Part shown: positions 9,289-18,946 of the stretch, piece after piece
Position numbering within the stretch: position 1 is the stretch's first letter
Layout: each line of letters begins with the position of its first letter
From: Accumulibacter sp.
Lineage (GTDB): Bacteria > Pseudomonadota > Gammaproteobacteria > Burkholderiales > Rhodocyclaceae
Direction of reading: 5' to 3'
DNA length: 64,000 bases
NCBI RefSeq assembly: GCF_029255285.1
Contig: NZ_JAPUVI010000105.1
Span: forward strand, 150,038 to 214,037
The notes under the pieces: generated by a model
Told to the model about the DNA's origin: nothing
The model's database searches: none
Seen by the model: only the letters and a program-made list of their open reading frames with translations
Translations under genes and position numbers: made by a program

Positions 9289-9317
9289 TTTGCAGAGAAA
9301 GGGCCGACTGCTATAAT
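9289..9317 (+). promoter_or_regulatory. Promoter of tRNA-Thr
   Basis: TTTGCA (9289-9294), a 17-base spacer and a perfect TATAAT (9312-9317) lie 33 bases upstream of the mature tRNA 5' end. The strong -10 and correct spacing fit a stable-RNA promoter. Confidence 0.8.
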
Positions 9318-9350
9318 CGCGACTCTGCATCGGGTAGCAACCCAACCCGT

Positions 9351-9426
9351 GCCGCTGTAGCTCAGTCGGTAGAGCAATTCATTCGTAATGAAAAGGTCGA
9401 CAGTTCGATTCCGTCCAGCGGCACCA
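9351..9426 (+). tRNA. tRNA-Thr (anticodon CGT), CCA encoded
   Basis: A 76-base cloverleaf. The acceptor stem GCCGCTG pairs fully with CAGCGGC, the D stem is GCTC/GAGC, and the anticodon loop TTCGTAA puts CGT at positions 34-36. The T loop is TTCGATT, and the 3' end ACCA is encoded. Two stems carry a mismatch: A-A at the outer pair of the anticodon stem, and A-C in the T stem (GACAG against CCGTC). It reads ACG threonine codons. It is a single-gene unit with its own promoter. Confidence 0.92.
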
Positions 9427-9938
9427 GAACACCAAGCAGAGCAAGAGTTTCGACGTAGGGCGCGGATTTCCCGCACGCTGTTGGCGCATCGCGCCGATGG
9501 CGTGTTTCCGGCTCGTTGTGGAGGCTCGAGGAGGCGTGGATTTTCTTACGAGTGGCGCGGTAAAGGGAGAGTTTCTCTGTCGGCCGGCTAGCGCTCCCTG
9601 TACCGTACGGCCAACGCGTTCTTTTGAACGCCGACCTGCTGGAACCGAGCCCGCTTCTCTCTTCTCCGCTCGACGTCGTGCGCCCGCTCGTCGGCGGTAA
9701 CTGGACCCTGAGCAGCGACGCGACTGGCCTCTGACTCAGCGTCGGCCAATACCACCGCTTCCAGGCACTGGCGCCCAACACTGAAACGTCGAGGCTGTTG
9801 AGCGGCTTGGAGACATCGACGCCTCTCTTCGCGGCGTAACGCTACCATCGGCCAGCCCTGGCCGATGAGTTGCGATGCACGCGAGACGACCGCTGTGCGA
9901 GGCGAAAAATGCAAAAGCGCGCTACTATTGGCCGCACT
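9427..9938. other. 512-base gap without a recognised gene
   Basis: Between tRNA-Thr and the antiporter. Several overlapping short frames exist on both strands, but none has a ribosome site, family resemblance or steady codon pattern. No terminator with a T tract was found directly after the tRNA. It could hold a decayed gene or an RNA; I see no positive evidence for either. Confidence 0.5.
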
Positions 9939-11684
9939 ATGGATCCTCACTCCTTCGTTTACTCGGCGGTCCTGCTGCTCTTCGTGGCGTCGATCGCGGT
10001 TGCGGTATTCCGGCATTTCGGCCTCGGATCGATTCTCGGGCTACTGGTCACTGGCGTCATCGTTGGACCGCATACACCGGGGCCTTTCGTCACCACCGAG
10101 GTCGACGGCGTGCGCCAGTTCACCGAACTCGGCGTCGTGCTGCTGCTGTTCCTGATCGGCCTGGAAATGAAACCACGCCGTCTGTGGGATCTGCGGCGTA
10201 CGCTGTTCGGGCTCGGTTCGCTGCAGATCGTCGTCTCGGCGCTGGTCATCGCCGCTTATTTCCGGCTCTTTCAGGCGAGTTGGTCGACGGCGCTGCTGAT
10301 CGGCGCCAGTTTCGCGCTGTCGTCCACCGCCTTCGTCATTCAGTTGCTGCGCGACCAGGGCGATATCGCCAGCCGGCACGGGCAAACGGCTTTCTCCATT
10401 CTGCTCATGCAGGATCTCGCCGTCGTGCCACTGCTGGCGCTGGTTCCGGTGCTTGCCGACAGCGGTCCATTGCCTAAGGAACTGCCGTTGTGGGAGCAGA
10501 TCGGCGCTGCCGCCGCGATGGTCGGGCTGGTCGTTCTCAGCGGCCGCTACCTCGTACCCCGCGTGCTCGACTACCTGGCGCGCCAGAACAACCGCGAGGC
10601 ATTTTTCCTGGTCGCCATGGCCGCCGTTTTCATCGCCGCCTGGGCGATGGATCGCGCCGGCATGTCGATGGCACTGGGTGCCTTTCTGATGGGGATGATG
10701 CTGTCGACCTCGCGCTACAGCCTGCAAATCGAGGCGACGATGGAGCCTCACAAGGGTTTGCTGATGAGCCTGTTCTTCGTCGCCGTCGGCATGTCGGTGG
10801 ACGTTGGTGAGTTGGCGCGCCATCCTGTCGAGTTCGGCCTGCATGTGCTCGCCGTCATCACGCTCAAGATCGCCGTTCTATACGTCTTGTGCCTGGCCTT
10901 CGGGAGCGGCCGTAGCACTGCCATACGGGTGGCTTTCATGCTCGCCCAGGGCGGCGAGTTTGGCTTCGTCGTCTTTGGCGCCGCCAAGGCCCTCGGTGTA
11001 ATACCGGATCAGGTCTTCGTGATGGCCGTCGCGGTGATTTCGCTGACCATGCTGCTGACGCCCCTGCTGGCCAAGATCGGCTACCAGCTGGCGCGCCGCC
11101 TGGCACCGCCGCCGAGCGGCGTGCATGAACGCTTCGACTACCAGGCGCAGGGTGACGAAGCCGAACCCCGAGTGGTGATCGCCGGCTACGGCCGCGTGGG
11201 TCATACGGTCGGAACAATTCTGGCCAGCAGCGGCATCCCCTACGTCGCCTTCGATACCGACGCCGTTCTCGTCGCCCGATGGCGCAGCGAGGGTCACCCG
11301 GTGTTCTACGGCGACATCGCAAACGCGAAGCTGCTAGGCAATGCCTCACTGCAACGCGTCGAGTTGGTGGTCCTGACGATCGACGACGGGGCAGCGGCCG
11401 TTCGTGCGGCGGCGCTGATCCGCGCGCAGGTACCGCAAATGACGATCGTCGCTCGCGCCCGCGACCTCGTCACCTGCGACGCACTGCACCGGGTTGGCGT
11501 CAGCCAGGCTTTCCCCGAAACGCTCGAGGCCAGTTTGCGCTTGGCCGCGGAAAGCCTCGAGGCTCTAGGAATCGCCACCGACGAGACGGAAATGCTTTTG
11601 CGCGGCGTGCGCCGTACGGACTATGCTTTGGTGCGCAACGGACCCGAGGCGGCACCACGTACGAAGAATGCGCCGCCGGCCTGA
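9939..11684 (+). CDS. Kef-type monovalent cation:proton antiporter (CPA2) with RCK domain
   Basis: A 581-residue membrane protein. The first 380 or so residues form the multi-helix Na+/H+ exchanger domain of the CPA2 family. A cytoplasmic RCK/TrkA-N domain begins near residue 408, with the Rossmann motif GYGRVG near 416. This is the arrangement of KefB/KefC, which exchange K+ for H+ and are often gated by nucleotides or glutathione adducts. The start at 9939 places MDPHSF directly before the first helix; the upstream ATG at 9870 would add a charged leader and is less likely. No ancillary KefF/KefG gene is adjacent. Confidence 0.88.
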   Translation: MDPHSFVYSAVLLLFVASIAVAVFRHFGLGSILGLLVTGVIVGPHTPGPFVTTEVDGVRQFTELGVVLLLFLIGLEMKPRRLWDLRRTLFGLGSLQIVVSALVIAAYFRLFQASWSTALLIGASFALSSTAFVIQLLRDQGDIASRHGQTAFSILLMQDLAVVPLLALVPVLADSGPLPKELPLWEQIGAAAAMVGLVVLSGRYLVPRVLDYLARQNNREAFFLVAMAAVFIAAWAMDRAGMSMALGAFLMGMMLSTSRYSLQIEATMEPHKGLLMSLFFVAVGMSVDVGELARHPVEFGLHVLAVITLKIAVLYVLCLAFGSGRSTAIRVAFMLAQGGEFGFVVFGAAKALGVIPDQVFVMAVAVISLTMLLTPLLAKIGYQLARRLAPPPSGVHERFDYQAQGDEAEPRVVIAGYGRVGHTVGTILASSGIPYVAFDTDAVLVARWRSEGHPVFYGDIANAKLLGNASLQRVELVVLTIDDGAAAVRAAALIRAQVPQMTIVARARDLVTCDALHRVGVSQAFPETLEASLRLAAESLEALGIATDETEMLLRGVRRTDYALVRNGPEAAPRTKNAPPA

Positions 11685-11728
11685 GGCCATGGCCCGGGTT
11701 ACCAGCAACTCGGGGCGGCGGCAGCGGA

Positions 11729-12364
11729 TCACGGTGCCGTGGGCGTTTCCTCGGACACTACCGGCAGCAGCCGTTGCGCGATTTCCCTGGCCCATGGGTT
11801 GATCTCGCCATAGGTCTTCACCAACTGTCCTTGCGAGGCGCGAAACAACAGTCGGGCGCGCGCATCGTCCACCGAGTTATCGTAGACGTAGGTTCTGTCG
11901 GCCAGCCAGGCGGCAAAGTAGCAGTAGGCCAACGATTTGGTGTAACGGGCGATGATCTTCGGAATCGGGACATCGTGCCCGCCTTCCATCACCCGCATGG
12001 CCACCCGTTTGGCGTTGATCGACGGATCGTCGGTGCCGACGAAAAAGAGTCTGACGAAGAATCCCGCTTCCTTGGCGCGGCCGAGGAAATCCAGCTTGTC
12101 GGGCGCCGAGAGGACCGTCTCGAAAGCCAGGCTGAGGCCGGTCGTCAGACAGTGCTCGCGAATGGTCGTCGCTCGCTGTGCGGCCTTGATGACCGCCTCG
12201 GGCGAGTTCCAGTCGCCAAACTCGTCGCGCGCGATGAAGTCGGGATTGACATAGACGCACCCACCCATCCACTCGTGCATCAACAACTGCTGCGTGATCG
12301 AAGTCTTGCCTGAACCGTTCGGACCGGCGACGACGATCAGCCGCGGCTTGTCGCCGACGGTCAT
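11729..12364 (-). CDS. Zeta-toxin-like P-loop kinase
   Basis: A 211-residue soluble ATPase with Walker A GPNGSGKT at residues 14-21. NPDFIARD near residue 39 and the FETVLS segment near 82 are features of zeta-toxin/UNC proteins, which phosphorylate UDP-sugars. The family also includes many chromosomal proteins that are not known toxins. The ATG overlaps the stop of a 61-residue gene by 4 bases, the usual toxin-antitoxin order. Toxicity is inference; the partner does not resemble the epsilon antitoxin. Confidence 0.75.
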   Translation of the reverse strand: MTVGDKPRLIVVAGPNGSGKTSITQQLLMHEWMGGCVYVNPDFIARDEFGDWNSPEAVIKAAQRATTIREHCLTTGLSLAFETVLSAPDKLDFLGRAKEAGFFVRLFFVGTDDPSINAKRVAMRVMEGGHDVPIPKIIARYTKSLAYCYFAAWLADRTYVYDNSVDDARARLLFRASQGQLVKTYGEINPWAREIAQRLLPVVSEETPTAP

Positions 12365-12546
12365 TTCACGCGGCAGCTGGGCAGCTTGATGGCCATGATC
12401 TCGGCCCGCAAACGGAGCATCAACTGTTCGCGCGCCGACTGCGAATGCCGGCGCGCTGCCACGGCGACGGCTTCCATAAGTGCGTCGAGCTGTTCGTCGG
12501 AGGGCTCGTGTACGATGTCATTGAGATCGAAGGCTTGCGGTTGCAT
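12361..12546 (-). CDS. Short protein upstream of zeta-like gene, candidate antitoxin
   Basis: A 61-residue protein, read from the ATG at 12546 that follows GGAGAAACGAC on the minus strand. It is acidic at the N-terminus and then forms a predicted long helix with many Ala, Arg and Leu. It has no recognisable DNA-binding motif. Its TGA overlaps the start of the zeta-like kinase (ATGA). Coupling and size suggest an antitoxin or accessory protein for the kinase. Similar short genes accompany zeta-like kinases in proteobacteria, but I cannot name a family. Confidence 0.6.
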   Translation of the reverse strand: MQPQAFDLNDIVHEPSDEQLDALMEAVAVAARRHSQSAREQLMLRLRAEIMAIKLPSCRVK

Positions 12547-12865
12547 GTCGTTTCTCCAGAAGCGATCGACGTCGATCGATAGCCGCTCAGGCTGCCGGCC
12601 AGCTGGCATTCTAACTCAAGCTGGCGAACGGCAAGGCCAAAGGCGACGGACCACAACGCGCGCTAGCCCATGCCGGCCGTCGGCGGCCATCGCCCGAACA
12701 GGGCATGAATCGACTACGGCCGGGAGCTTGGCGCTCGGTCTGCCGGGCGATCGCCGCTTTAGCATCCGCGACGCATGACCGCGCAAACGGCCAAGCCGAA
12801 TGCTACCGGGACAGACCTGGGATTCGGCCGGGTCATGCGTCAGGGCTATCCGAAAAACATCAGTT
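12547..12865. other. Intergenic between zeta-like pair and maeB
   Basis: About 320 bases without a credible gene. It separates the leftward kinase pair from the rightward malic enzyme gene. A frame running into maeB from 12705 is open but lacks a ribosome site and would add 77 residues not typical of malic enzymes. Confidence 0.5.
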
Positions 12866-12894
12866 TTGTGTAAACGGCGCGAGTCGGCTAGAGT
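12866..12894 (+). promoter_or_regulatory. Candidate promoter of maeB
   Basis: TTGTGT (12866-12871), a 17-base spacer and TAGAGT (12889-12894) stand 41 bases before the maeB ATG. Both boxes match four or five consensus bases. Confidence 0.5.
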
Positions 12895-12935
12895 GTCGCG
12901 TTTTTACGTTGATGAACACTGCGTCAGGAGGCACC

Positions 12936-15233
12936 ATGGCAAACGACCAACGCGACCAACCTCAGGCCGATCTTCGCGAAGCAGCTCTCGAGTATCATCG
13001 TTACCCGACGGCAGGCAAGATCGCCGTTCAGCCAACCAAGGCCCTGAGCAACCAGCTCGACTTGGCGCTGGCCTATTCGCCGGGCGTCGCCTACGCCTGC
13101 CATGCGATCGTCGACGACCCCGGATCGGTGAGCCTCTACAGTTCGCGCGCCAACCTGGTCGGCGTGATCACCAACGGTACGGCGGTACTGGGGCTAGGCA
13201 ACATCGGCCCGCTGGCGGCGAAACCGGTGATGGAAGGCAAGGGATGCCTGTTCAAGAAGTTCGCCGGGATTGATGTGTTCGACATCGAACTGGCGGAAAG
13301 CGACCCCGACCGGTTGATCGACATGATCGCCGCGATGGAACCAACGCTCGGCGGTATCAATCTGGAGGACATCAAGGCTCCGGAATGCTTCTATATTGAG
13401 AGCAAGCTCAAGGAGAGGATGTCCATCCCGGTCTTTCATGACGATCAGCATGGCACGGCGATCATTTCGGCGGCCGCCATCCTGAACGCCCTCCAAGTCA
13501 CCGGCAAGCAGATCGGGCAGGTAACGGTGGTCTGTTCGGGCGCCGGTGCGGCGGCCATTTCCTGCCTCAACCTGTGGTGCGAGCTTGGCGTTCGGCGCGA
13601 AAACATCATCGTCTGCGACTCGAAAGGGGTGATCTACGTCGGGCGCGAGGCCGACATGGAGCCGACCAAGGCGCGCTATGCTCGTGAAACCGGCGCCCGA
13701 ACCTTGGCCGAGGCGCTAGTCGGCGCCGACGTCTTTCTCGGGCTGTCGGCGGCCGGTCTTCTGCAGCCAGAGATGCTCGCCAGCATGGCCGAGCAGCCGA
13801 TCGTCTTCGCCCTTGCCAATCCCATCCCGGAAATCATGCCCGAACTCGCCCGCGAGGTCCGCCCCGACGTAATCATGGCGACCGGGCGGTCGGACTATCC
13901 GAACCAGGTGAACAACGTTCTGTGTTTTCCGTTCATCTTTCGCGGCGCGCTCGATGTCGGGGCGACCGGCATCAACGAGTCGATGAAGATGGCTTGCGTC
14001 AGGGCGCTGGCAGCCATGGCGCACCAGGAAGTGAGTGATGAAGTGGCCATGGCTTATCCCGGACAGGAGTTGTCGTTCGGGCCGGAGTATCTGATTCCCA
14101 AACCCTTCGACCCGCGCCTGATCACGACCATCGCACCGGCAGTCGCTGAAGCGGCAATGAAATCGGGCATCGCGACGCGGCCAATCGCCGATCTGGCGGC
14201 GTACAGGGAAAGGCTCAGGGAGTTCGTCTATCGCACCGGTGTCGGCATGCGCGCCGTTTTCTCGGCGGCCAAGCGCGGGCGCAAGACGTCGATCGTCTAT
14301 CCCGATGGCGAGGAGGAGCGGATGCTGCGCGCGGCACAAACCATTCTCGACGAGGGACTGACGCGACCGATACTGATCGGCCGCCCCGACGTCATCTCCT
14401 CACGCCTCGAAAGAATTGGCTCGAAGCTGCGAATCGGCAAGGACTTCGACCTCGTCGACCCGAACAGCGATAGCCGTTACAAGGAATGCTGGACGGCCTA
14501 CCACCAGTTGCGCAAGCGACAGGGGGTAACGATCGACATCGCCAAGACTCGGCTGCGCAACAACAACACCATCATCGGCGCCATGCTGGTCCGCCTGGGT
14601 TACGCCGACGGGATGATCTGTGGTCTTTCCGGCCGTTTCGGCCACCACCTGCGGCAAGTCGACGAGATCATCGGCAAAGCACCGGGGTGCAACACGCTGG
14701 CGACCATGACCCACCTTCTGCTGCCTGGCCGCGCACTGTTTCTCTGCGATACGCACGTCAATGCCGATCCCGATGCCGGACAACTTGCCGAGATCACCCT
14801 GATGGCGGCGGAAGCCGTTCGTCGCTTCCGGATCAAGCCGAAGGTGGCTCTTCTGTCGCATTCCAATTTCGGCTCGTCGCAGACGGCTTCCGCGCGCAAG
14901 ATGGCCGCCGCGGTGAACATCATTCGTGCGCAGGCACCCGATCTGGAAATCGACGGCGAAATGCACGCCGACAGTGCACTTTCCGAAGCCATCCGCCAAC
15001 AGGCCGATCCGGAATCGCCGCTGTCCGGCGAGGCCAATCTGCTGGTGATGCCGAATCTGGACGCGGCCAACATCTCCCACCATCTTCTCAAGATGACCGG
15101 TGGCGACGGCATGGCCGTCGGCCCGATCCTGCTCGGGGTGGCGCGCCCGGTGCACGTTCTGTCGCCGACCTCGACGGTTCGTCGGGTCGTGGACATGACC
15201 GCACTGGTGGTCGTGGACGCGGCGACCCGGTAG
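12936..15233 (+). CDS. maeB: NADP-dependent malic enzyme, fused to phosphotransacetylase-like domain
   Basis: Oxidatively decarboxylates malate to pyruvate and makes NADPH. The 765 residues have the two-part structure of MaeB: malic enzyme N-terminal and NAD-binding domains to about residue 430, then a phosphate acetyltransferase-like domain. The PTA-like half is usually regulatory and binds acetyl-CoA rather than catalysing. The start at 12936 has AGGAGG at 12927-12932; an ATG at 12912 is possible but has no such site. Key segments such as the YSPGVAY and HDDQHGTA motifs are intact. It stands alone. Confidence 0.95.
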   Translation: MANDQRDQPQADLREAALEYHRYPTAGKIAVQPTKALSNQLDLALAYSPGVAYACHAIVDDPGSVSLYSSRANLVGVITNGTAVLGLGNIGPLAAKPVMEGKGCLFKKFAGIDVFDIELAESDPDRLIDMIAAMEPTLGGINLEDIKAPECFYIESKLKERMSIPVFHDDQHGTAIISAAAILNALQVTGKQIGQVTVVCSGAGAAAISCLNLWCELGVRRENIIVCDSKGVIYVGREADMEPTKARYARETGARTLAEALVGADVFLGLSAAGLLQPEMLASMAEQPIVFALANPIPEIMPELAREVRPDVIMATGRSDYPNQVNNVLCFPFIFRGALDVGATGINESMKMACVRALAAMAHQEVSDEVAMAYPGQELSFGPEYLIPKPFDPRLITTIAPAVAEAAMKSGIATRPIADLAAYRERLREFVYRTGVGMRAVFSAAKRGRKTSIVYPDGEEERMLRAAQTILDEGLTRPILIGRPDVISSRLERIGSKLRIGKDFDLVDPNSDSRYKECWTAYHQLRKRQGVTIDIAKTRLRNNNTIIGAMLVRLGYADGMICGLSGRFGHHLRQVDEIIGKAPGCNTLATMTHLLLPGRALFLCDTHVNADPDAGQLAEITLMAAEAVRRFRIKPKVALLSHSNFGSSQTASARKMAAAVNIIRAQAPDLEIDGEMHADSALSEAIRQQADPESPLSGEANLLVMPNLDAANISHHLLKMTGGDGMAVGPILLGVARPVHVLSPTSTVRRVVDMTALVVVDAATR

Positions 15234-15328
15234 GCCTTGCCATCGTCACATCGAGCGGCGCCACGGCGGTGGGTCGTTGCCAACTCGTGTGGCCGGCACA
15301 CGCCCCCCGCGGTTCGCGCCCGGGCGGA

Positions 15329-15793
15329 CTACTCGTCCGGGTCTTCACCGCGCACCAGAAGCAAGGAAGTCTGACCCTTGCGTACTAGGCGCTCGGCAAC
15401 GCTACCGACAAAGAAACGCTCGATGCCGCGCCGGCCGTGGGTGCCGACGACCAGCAGGTCGGCTTGCCAGTCGGCCGCCGCATTGATCAACATGTCCGAT
15501 ACGTGCTTCTCCTCCGATTCGACGAGCTTGACTTCCGCGTCGATGCCGGCTGCCTTCGCTGCTTCCAGCAAGCGGCCGAGGAAGCCCTGCGCGCCAAGGC
15601 GCAGCCTGGCTTCGGTCTTGCCGACGCTGTTCGGCAGCATCATCGCCACTTCGCGCTGGGCGAGAATCGTTTCGTCGATGGCGTGACAGATGGCCATCCT
15701 GGCGCCGGTGGCCTTGGCCAGACTGATCGCGCTTTCCATGACCTGGCTAGTCATGAAGCTCTCATCGACGGCAACCATGATTCGCTTGTACAT
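15329..15793 (-). CDS. Universal stress protein, UspA family
   Basis: A 154-residue protein that starts MYKRIMVAVDES, the typical first strand of the Usp fold. It ends with the ATP-binding signature GTHGRRG followed by GSVAERL. ATP-binding Usp proteins help survival under starvation and stress. The ATG at 15793 is preferred over an upstream one at 15817, as the family begins at this strand. It converges with maeB. Confidence 0.92.
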   Translation of the reverse strand: MYKRIMVAVDESFMTSQVMESAISLAKATGARMAICHAIDETILAQREVAMMLPNSVGKTEARLRLGAQGFLGRLLEAAKAAGIDAEVKLVESEEKHVSDMLINAAADWQADLLVVGTHGRRGIERFFVGSVAERLVRKGQTSLLLVRGEDPDE

Positions 15794-15851
15794 TGGTCTG
15801 GACTCCTCGTTTGGCAAAGTTGTCAGGCGGTGCCCAACAATAACACCGATC

Positions 15852-16415
15852 TCATTGACCGGGAACCGACACCTTGAGGCTGAGAGGCAGCCCGGCGACT
15901 ACCAGCGTCACGCGTTCGCACAGCGCCGCAACGCGCTGGTTGAGCCGCCCCTGTTCGTCGGCGAACAGACGTGACAGTGCCGCCATCGGCACGACGCCGG
16001 CGCCGACTTCGTTCGATACCAGGATCACCTGCCCTGGCAGTTGCGGCAGTGTTTCGATCAGATCCCGTATCGCCCTCTCGAGCAGCGGGCAGCGTCGCGC
16101 CTGACCGGCTTCCGCCGGGCTTGCGGCGTCACCGGCGAAAAGCAGGTTGGACAGCCACAGAGTCAGACAATCGACCAACAGGCAAACCCCGGGCGCGGCG
16201 TGCCGGCGCAGCGCCACTGCCAGTTCGAGCGGCTCCTCGACCAACTGCCAGTCGGCACATCGACGTTCGCGATGCTGCGCGATACGTCGCGCCATCTCAC
16301 CGTCGAGCGCTTGCGCCGTCGCGACGTATACGACCCGCAGGCCGCTCTCGCCGGCCCGGCGTTCGGCCAGCAGGCTCTTTCCCGAACGGGCGCCGCCGAT
16401 GATCAGTTCTCGCAT
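15852..16415 (-). CDS. cobU: Adenosylcobinamide kinase / adenosylcobinamide-phosphate guanylyltransferase
   Basis: Phosphorylates adenosylcobinamide and transfers GMP to it, giving AdoCbi-GDP, in the nucleotide-loop assembly of cobalamin. The 187 residues begin with the P-loop GGARSGKS at about residues 7-14. The [10 protein letters not shown] motif typical of CobU/CobP is present later. The start at 16415 puts the P-loop at the usual place; the longer frame is not convincing. It diverges from cobT, which supplies the other substrate of the next step, across 63 bases. Confidence 0.94.
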   Translation of the reverse strand: MRELIIGGARSGKSLLAERRAGESGLRVVYVATAQALDGEMARRIAQHRERRCADWQLVEEPLELAVALRRHAAPGVCLLVDCLTLWLSNLLFAGDAASPAEAGQARRCPLLERAIRDLIETLPQLPGQVILVSNEVGAGVVPMAALSRLFADEQGRLNQRVAALCERVTLVVAGLPLSLKVSVPGQ

Positions 16416-16445
16416 GGGCCGAAGCTTAGCATGCGCCGGGATGCG

Positions 16446-16451
16446 TATAAT
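16446..16451 (+). promoter_or_regulatory. TATAAT -10 box of cobT
   Basis: A perfect TATAAT lies 27 bases before the cobT ATG in the 63-base cobU-cobT divergent gap. No convincing -35 box was found at 17 bases, so activation by a factor is possible. No cobalamin riboswitch fits in this short gap. Confidence 0.45.
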
Positions 16452-16478
16452 CGGCGTCTTTTTCCGGACTCGCCGCCG

Positions 16479-17513
16479 ATGCACTTTTCCATTTCGCCAA
16501 TCACCACCGTTCCCGGCCTGCAAGAGCGCATCGACGGGAAGACCAAGCCTCTCGGTTCGCTCGGCGAGATCGAAGGTCTGGCACGGCAGATCGGTCAGGT
16601 TCAGCGCTCATTGACGCCGCGTCTCGAGCAACCGCACCTGCTGGTTTTCGCCGCCGACCATGGTGCCGCGCATGCCGGCGTTTCAGCTTTTCCCCCGGAA
16701 GTGACTTGGCAAATGGTCGAAAACTTCCTCGCTGGCGGAGCCGCGATCAACGTCTTCGCTCGCCACTGCGGCCTGCAACTGCTGGTTATCGACGCCGGTG
16801 TCGCGCACGACTTCGGCCCGCGCGCCGGCCTGGTCGATGCCAAGATCGCTTTTGGAACGCGCAACTATCTCGAGCAGGCGGCGATGACCACCTTCGAACG
16901 CGATGCGGCGATGGCGCGCGGCGTGGCCATAGCGCGCGACCTCGCCGGCCGGGGCTGCCGGGCGATCGGCTTCGGCGAAATGGGAATCGGCAACACGGCC
17001 GCGGCGTCGCTGCTCACTCACCTGCTCACCGGTACGCCACTGGCCGACTGCGTCGGGCGCGGTACCGGCCTCGGTGACGCCGGTCTGGCACGCAAGCGGG
17101 CACTGCTGGCTCAGGCGGCACAACGCGCCGCCTTGCCACCGGAGGCCGACGTGTTGACCGTGCTCGCCGAGTTCGGTGGCTTCGAGATCGCCATGATGGC
17201 TGGCGCCATGCTCGCCGCCGCCGAGCGTCGCATCTTGCTGCTAATCGACGGGTTCATCGTCACCTCGGCGCTCCTCGTTGCCATGCGGATCGCGCCGGCG
17301 ATTCGGGATTACTGCGTGTTCTGTCATCGCTCGGCCGAGCCCGGCCATCTGGCACAACTGCGCGCCCTGCAGGCCGAACCGCTGCTCGACCTCGGCCTGC
17401 GCCTCGGCGAGGGAACCGGCGCCGCGCTGGCTTGGCCACTGGTGCGCGCCGCCGCCGCCTTTCTCAACGAGATGGCCAGCTTCGAGTCGGCTGGGGTCAG
17501 CGCTCAGGACTGA
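16479..17513 (+). CDS. cobT: Nicotinate-nucleotide--dimethylbenzimidazole phosphoribosyltransferase
   Basis: Makes alpha-ribazole phosphate from DMB and nicotinate mononucleotide for the lower ligand of cobalamin. The 344 residues match the family length. The conserved [10 protein letters not shown] segment near residue 54 and the [12 protein letters not shown] stretch near 166 are clear. The catalytic glutamate is expected near the C-terminal part (FLNEMASFE). The start at 16479 gives the canonical N-terminus; a longer open frame from 16041 runs through cobU antisense and is spurious. Confidence 0.95.
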   Translation: MHFSISPITTVPGLQERIDGKTKPLGSLGEIEGLARQIGQVQRSLTPRLEQPHLLVFAADHGAAHAGVSAFPPEVTWQMVENFLAGGAAINVFARHCGLQLLVIDAGVAHDFGPRAGLVDAKIAFGTRNYLEQAAMTTFERDAAMARGVAIARDLAGRGCRAIGFGEMGIGNTAAASLLTHLLTGTPLADCVGRGTGLGDAGLARKRALLAQAAQRAALPPEADVLTVLAEFGGFEIAMMAGAMLAAAERRILLLIDGFIVTSALLVAMRIAPAIRDYCVFCHRSAEPGHLAQLRALQAEPLLDLGLRLGEGTGAALAWPLVRAAAAFLNEMASFESAGVSAQD

Positions 17514-17529
17514 GATCCGGCGGCTGGTG

Positions 17530-18777
17530 TTAGAGCAGCATCGCGACCACGCTACCACAGGACAGCGTCGCCAGCGTTCCGGAGATCAGGGTCCGCGGTC
17601 CAAGTTCGACGATCTCGGCACGCCGCTGAGGTGCCATGGCACACATTCCACCAAGCAGTATCCCGAGACTGCCCAGGTTGGCAAAACCGCACAAGGCATA
17701 GGTCATGATGATTCTGCTGCGCGGCGTCAGCGCTTCCGGAGCAAGGCGCGCCATGTCGAGGTAGGCCAGCAGTTCATTGAGCACCGTTTTGGTTCCCAGC
17801 AGTGAAGCGGCGACTGCCGACTCGGCCCAGGGAACTCCTGCCATCCAGGTCAGCGGAGCCATCAACCAGCCGAGCAGGCGCTGTAACGACAGGGGGCCGC
17901 CAGCCACCGTCGGCAGAAGACCAAGCAACTGGTTGAGCAAGCTCACCAGCGCCACCAGGACGACCAGCATGGCGACAATGTTGATCATCAACGTAGCGCC
18001 TTCGCCGGTACCGCGGGTGATGGCTTCCATCGTGCTGTGGTCGGTTCGCGGCAGTCGCAAGTGCCGTCCGGTCGGTCCGCCCTCGGGAGGAACCAGGATC
18101 ACGGCAAAAACGATCGCCGCCGGAGCGCTGATGAACGAGGCGGCGACGATGTGGCCCAGGGCGTCAGGTATGACCGGGCCGAGAATGCTGGCGTACAGTG
18201 CCATTACCGTGCCGGCGACGCCAGCCATCCCGGCCGTCATGATGACGAACAGTTCGCCCCGGCTGACGTCGGCCAGATAGGGACGAATCAACAACGGCGC
18301 TTCGACCATGCCGACAAAGACGTTGGCCGCACTCGACATGCCGACCGCCCCGCCGACGCCCAGTATTCTCTCGAGCACCGCCGCGCAGCCGCGCACCAGG
18401 AAAGGCAATATCTGCCAGTGATACAGCACCGCCGACAACGCGCTCATGACCAGCACCACCGGCAGAGCCTGAAAGGCGAGAACGAAGCTGGCACCGGGCA
18501 CGGTTTCCACGTACGGTAGCGGGGCTCCGCCGAGAAATCCGAAAACCAGGCTGCTTCCCTCGCGGCTGGCTGCCGCGATGGCCAGCAGAACATCATTGCA
18601 CGAGGCGAACACCTCCCGCACCGTGGGCAGGTGAAAGATCAGCCAGGCCAGCGCGAACTGCAGGCCCATACCGCCGGCGACGGTTCGCCAAGGCACGGCG
18701 CGCCGTTGGCTGGAAAGACTCCAGGCCAGAGCCAGGAAGGAAAGGTAACCAAGTGCCGCTTGCAGAACGGGATTCAT
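17530..18777 (-). CDS. CNT-family concentrative nucleoside transporter
   Basis: A 415-residue inner-membrane protein with about nine to ten hydrophobic segments. Motifs such as GMSSAANVFVGMVEAPLLIRP and TKTVLNELLAYL fit the NupC/CNT family, which imports nucleosides with H+ or Na+. The start at 18777 (MNPVLQ) directly precedes the first helix. It converges with cobT across only 16 bases. Substrate range cannot be told from sequence alone. Confidence 0.9.
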   Translation of the reverse strand: MNPVLQAALGYLSFLALAWSLSSQRRAVPWRTVAGGMGLQFALAWLIFHLPTVREVFASCNDVLLAIAAASREGSSLVFGFLGGAPLPYVETVPGASFVLAFQALPVVLVMSALSAVLYHWQILPFLVRGCAAVLERILGVGGAVGMSSAANVFVGMVEAPLLIRPYLADVSRGELFVIMTAGMAGVAGTVMALYASILGPVIPDALGHIVAASFISAPAAIVFAVILVPPEGGPTGRHLRLPRTDHSTMEAITRGTGEGATLMINIVAMLVVLVALVSLLNQLLGLLPTVAGGPLSLQRLLGWLMAPLTWMAGVPWAESAVAASLLGTKTVLNELLAYLDMARLAPEALTPRSRIIMTYALCGFANLGSLGILLGGMCAMAPQRRAEIVELGPRTLISGTLATLSCGSVVAMLL

Positions 18778-18946
18778 CTCGCCGGCTCCAGAAAACCGTC
18801 CAGTACGACGGCTCCCGCGGCAGCAAATTTTCGTCTCACCCTCTTGCTCTCCATCGTCGGCGATTCCGCGCCTTCTCCGGCCCTCGGCCGGCTGTGGCAA
18901 GAGCGAAGGCTTGTCCACCTTCGCCCTTCATCTGCCGGAATGACGA

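Noticed and set aside
12705-12935. 77-residue extension of malic enzyme
   Set aside because: No ribosome site, not in the family, and the promoter-like elements lie inside it.
15234-15328. Hairpin between maeB and uspA as a terminator
   Set aside because: CGTGTG/CACACG can pair, but the stem is short and no T run follows.
16041-16478. N-terminal extension of cobT
   Set aside because: It runs antisense through cobU, and the true CobT start with its conserved N-terminus is at 16479.
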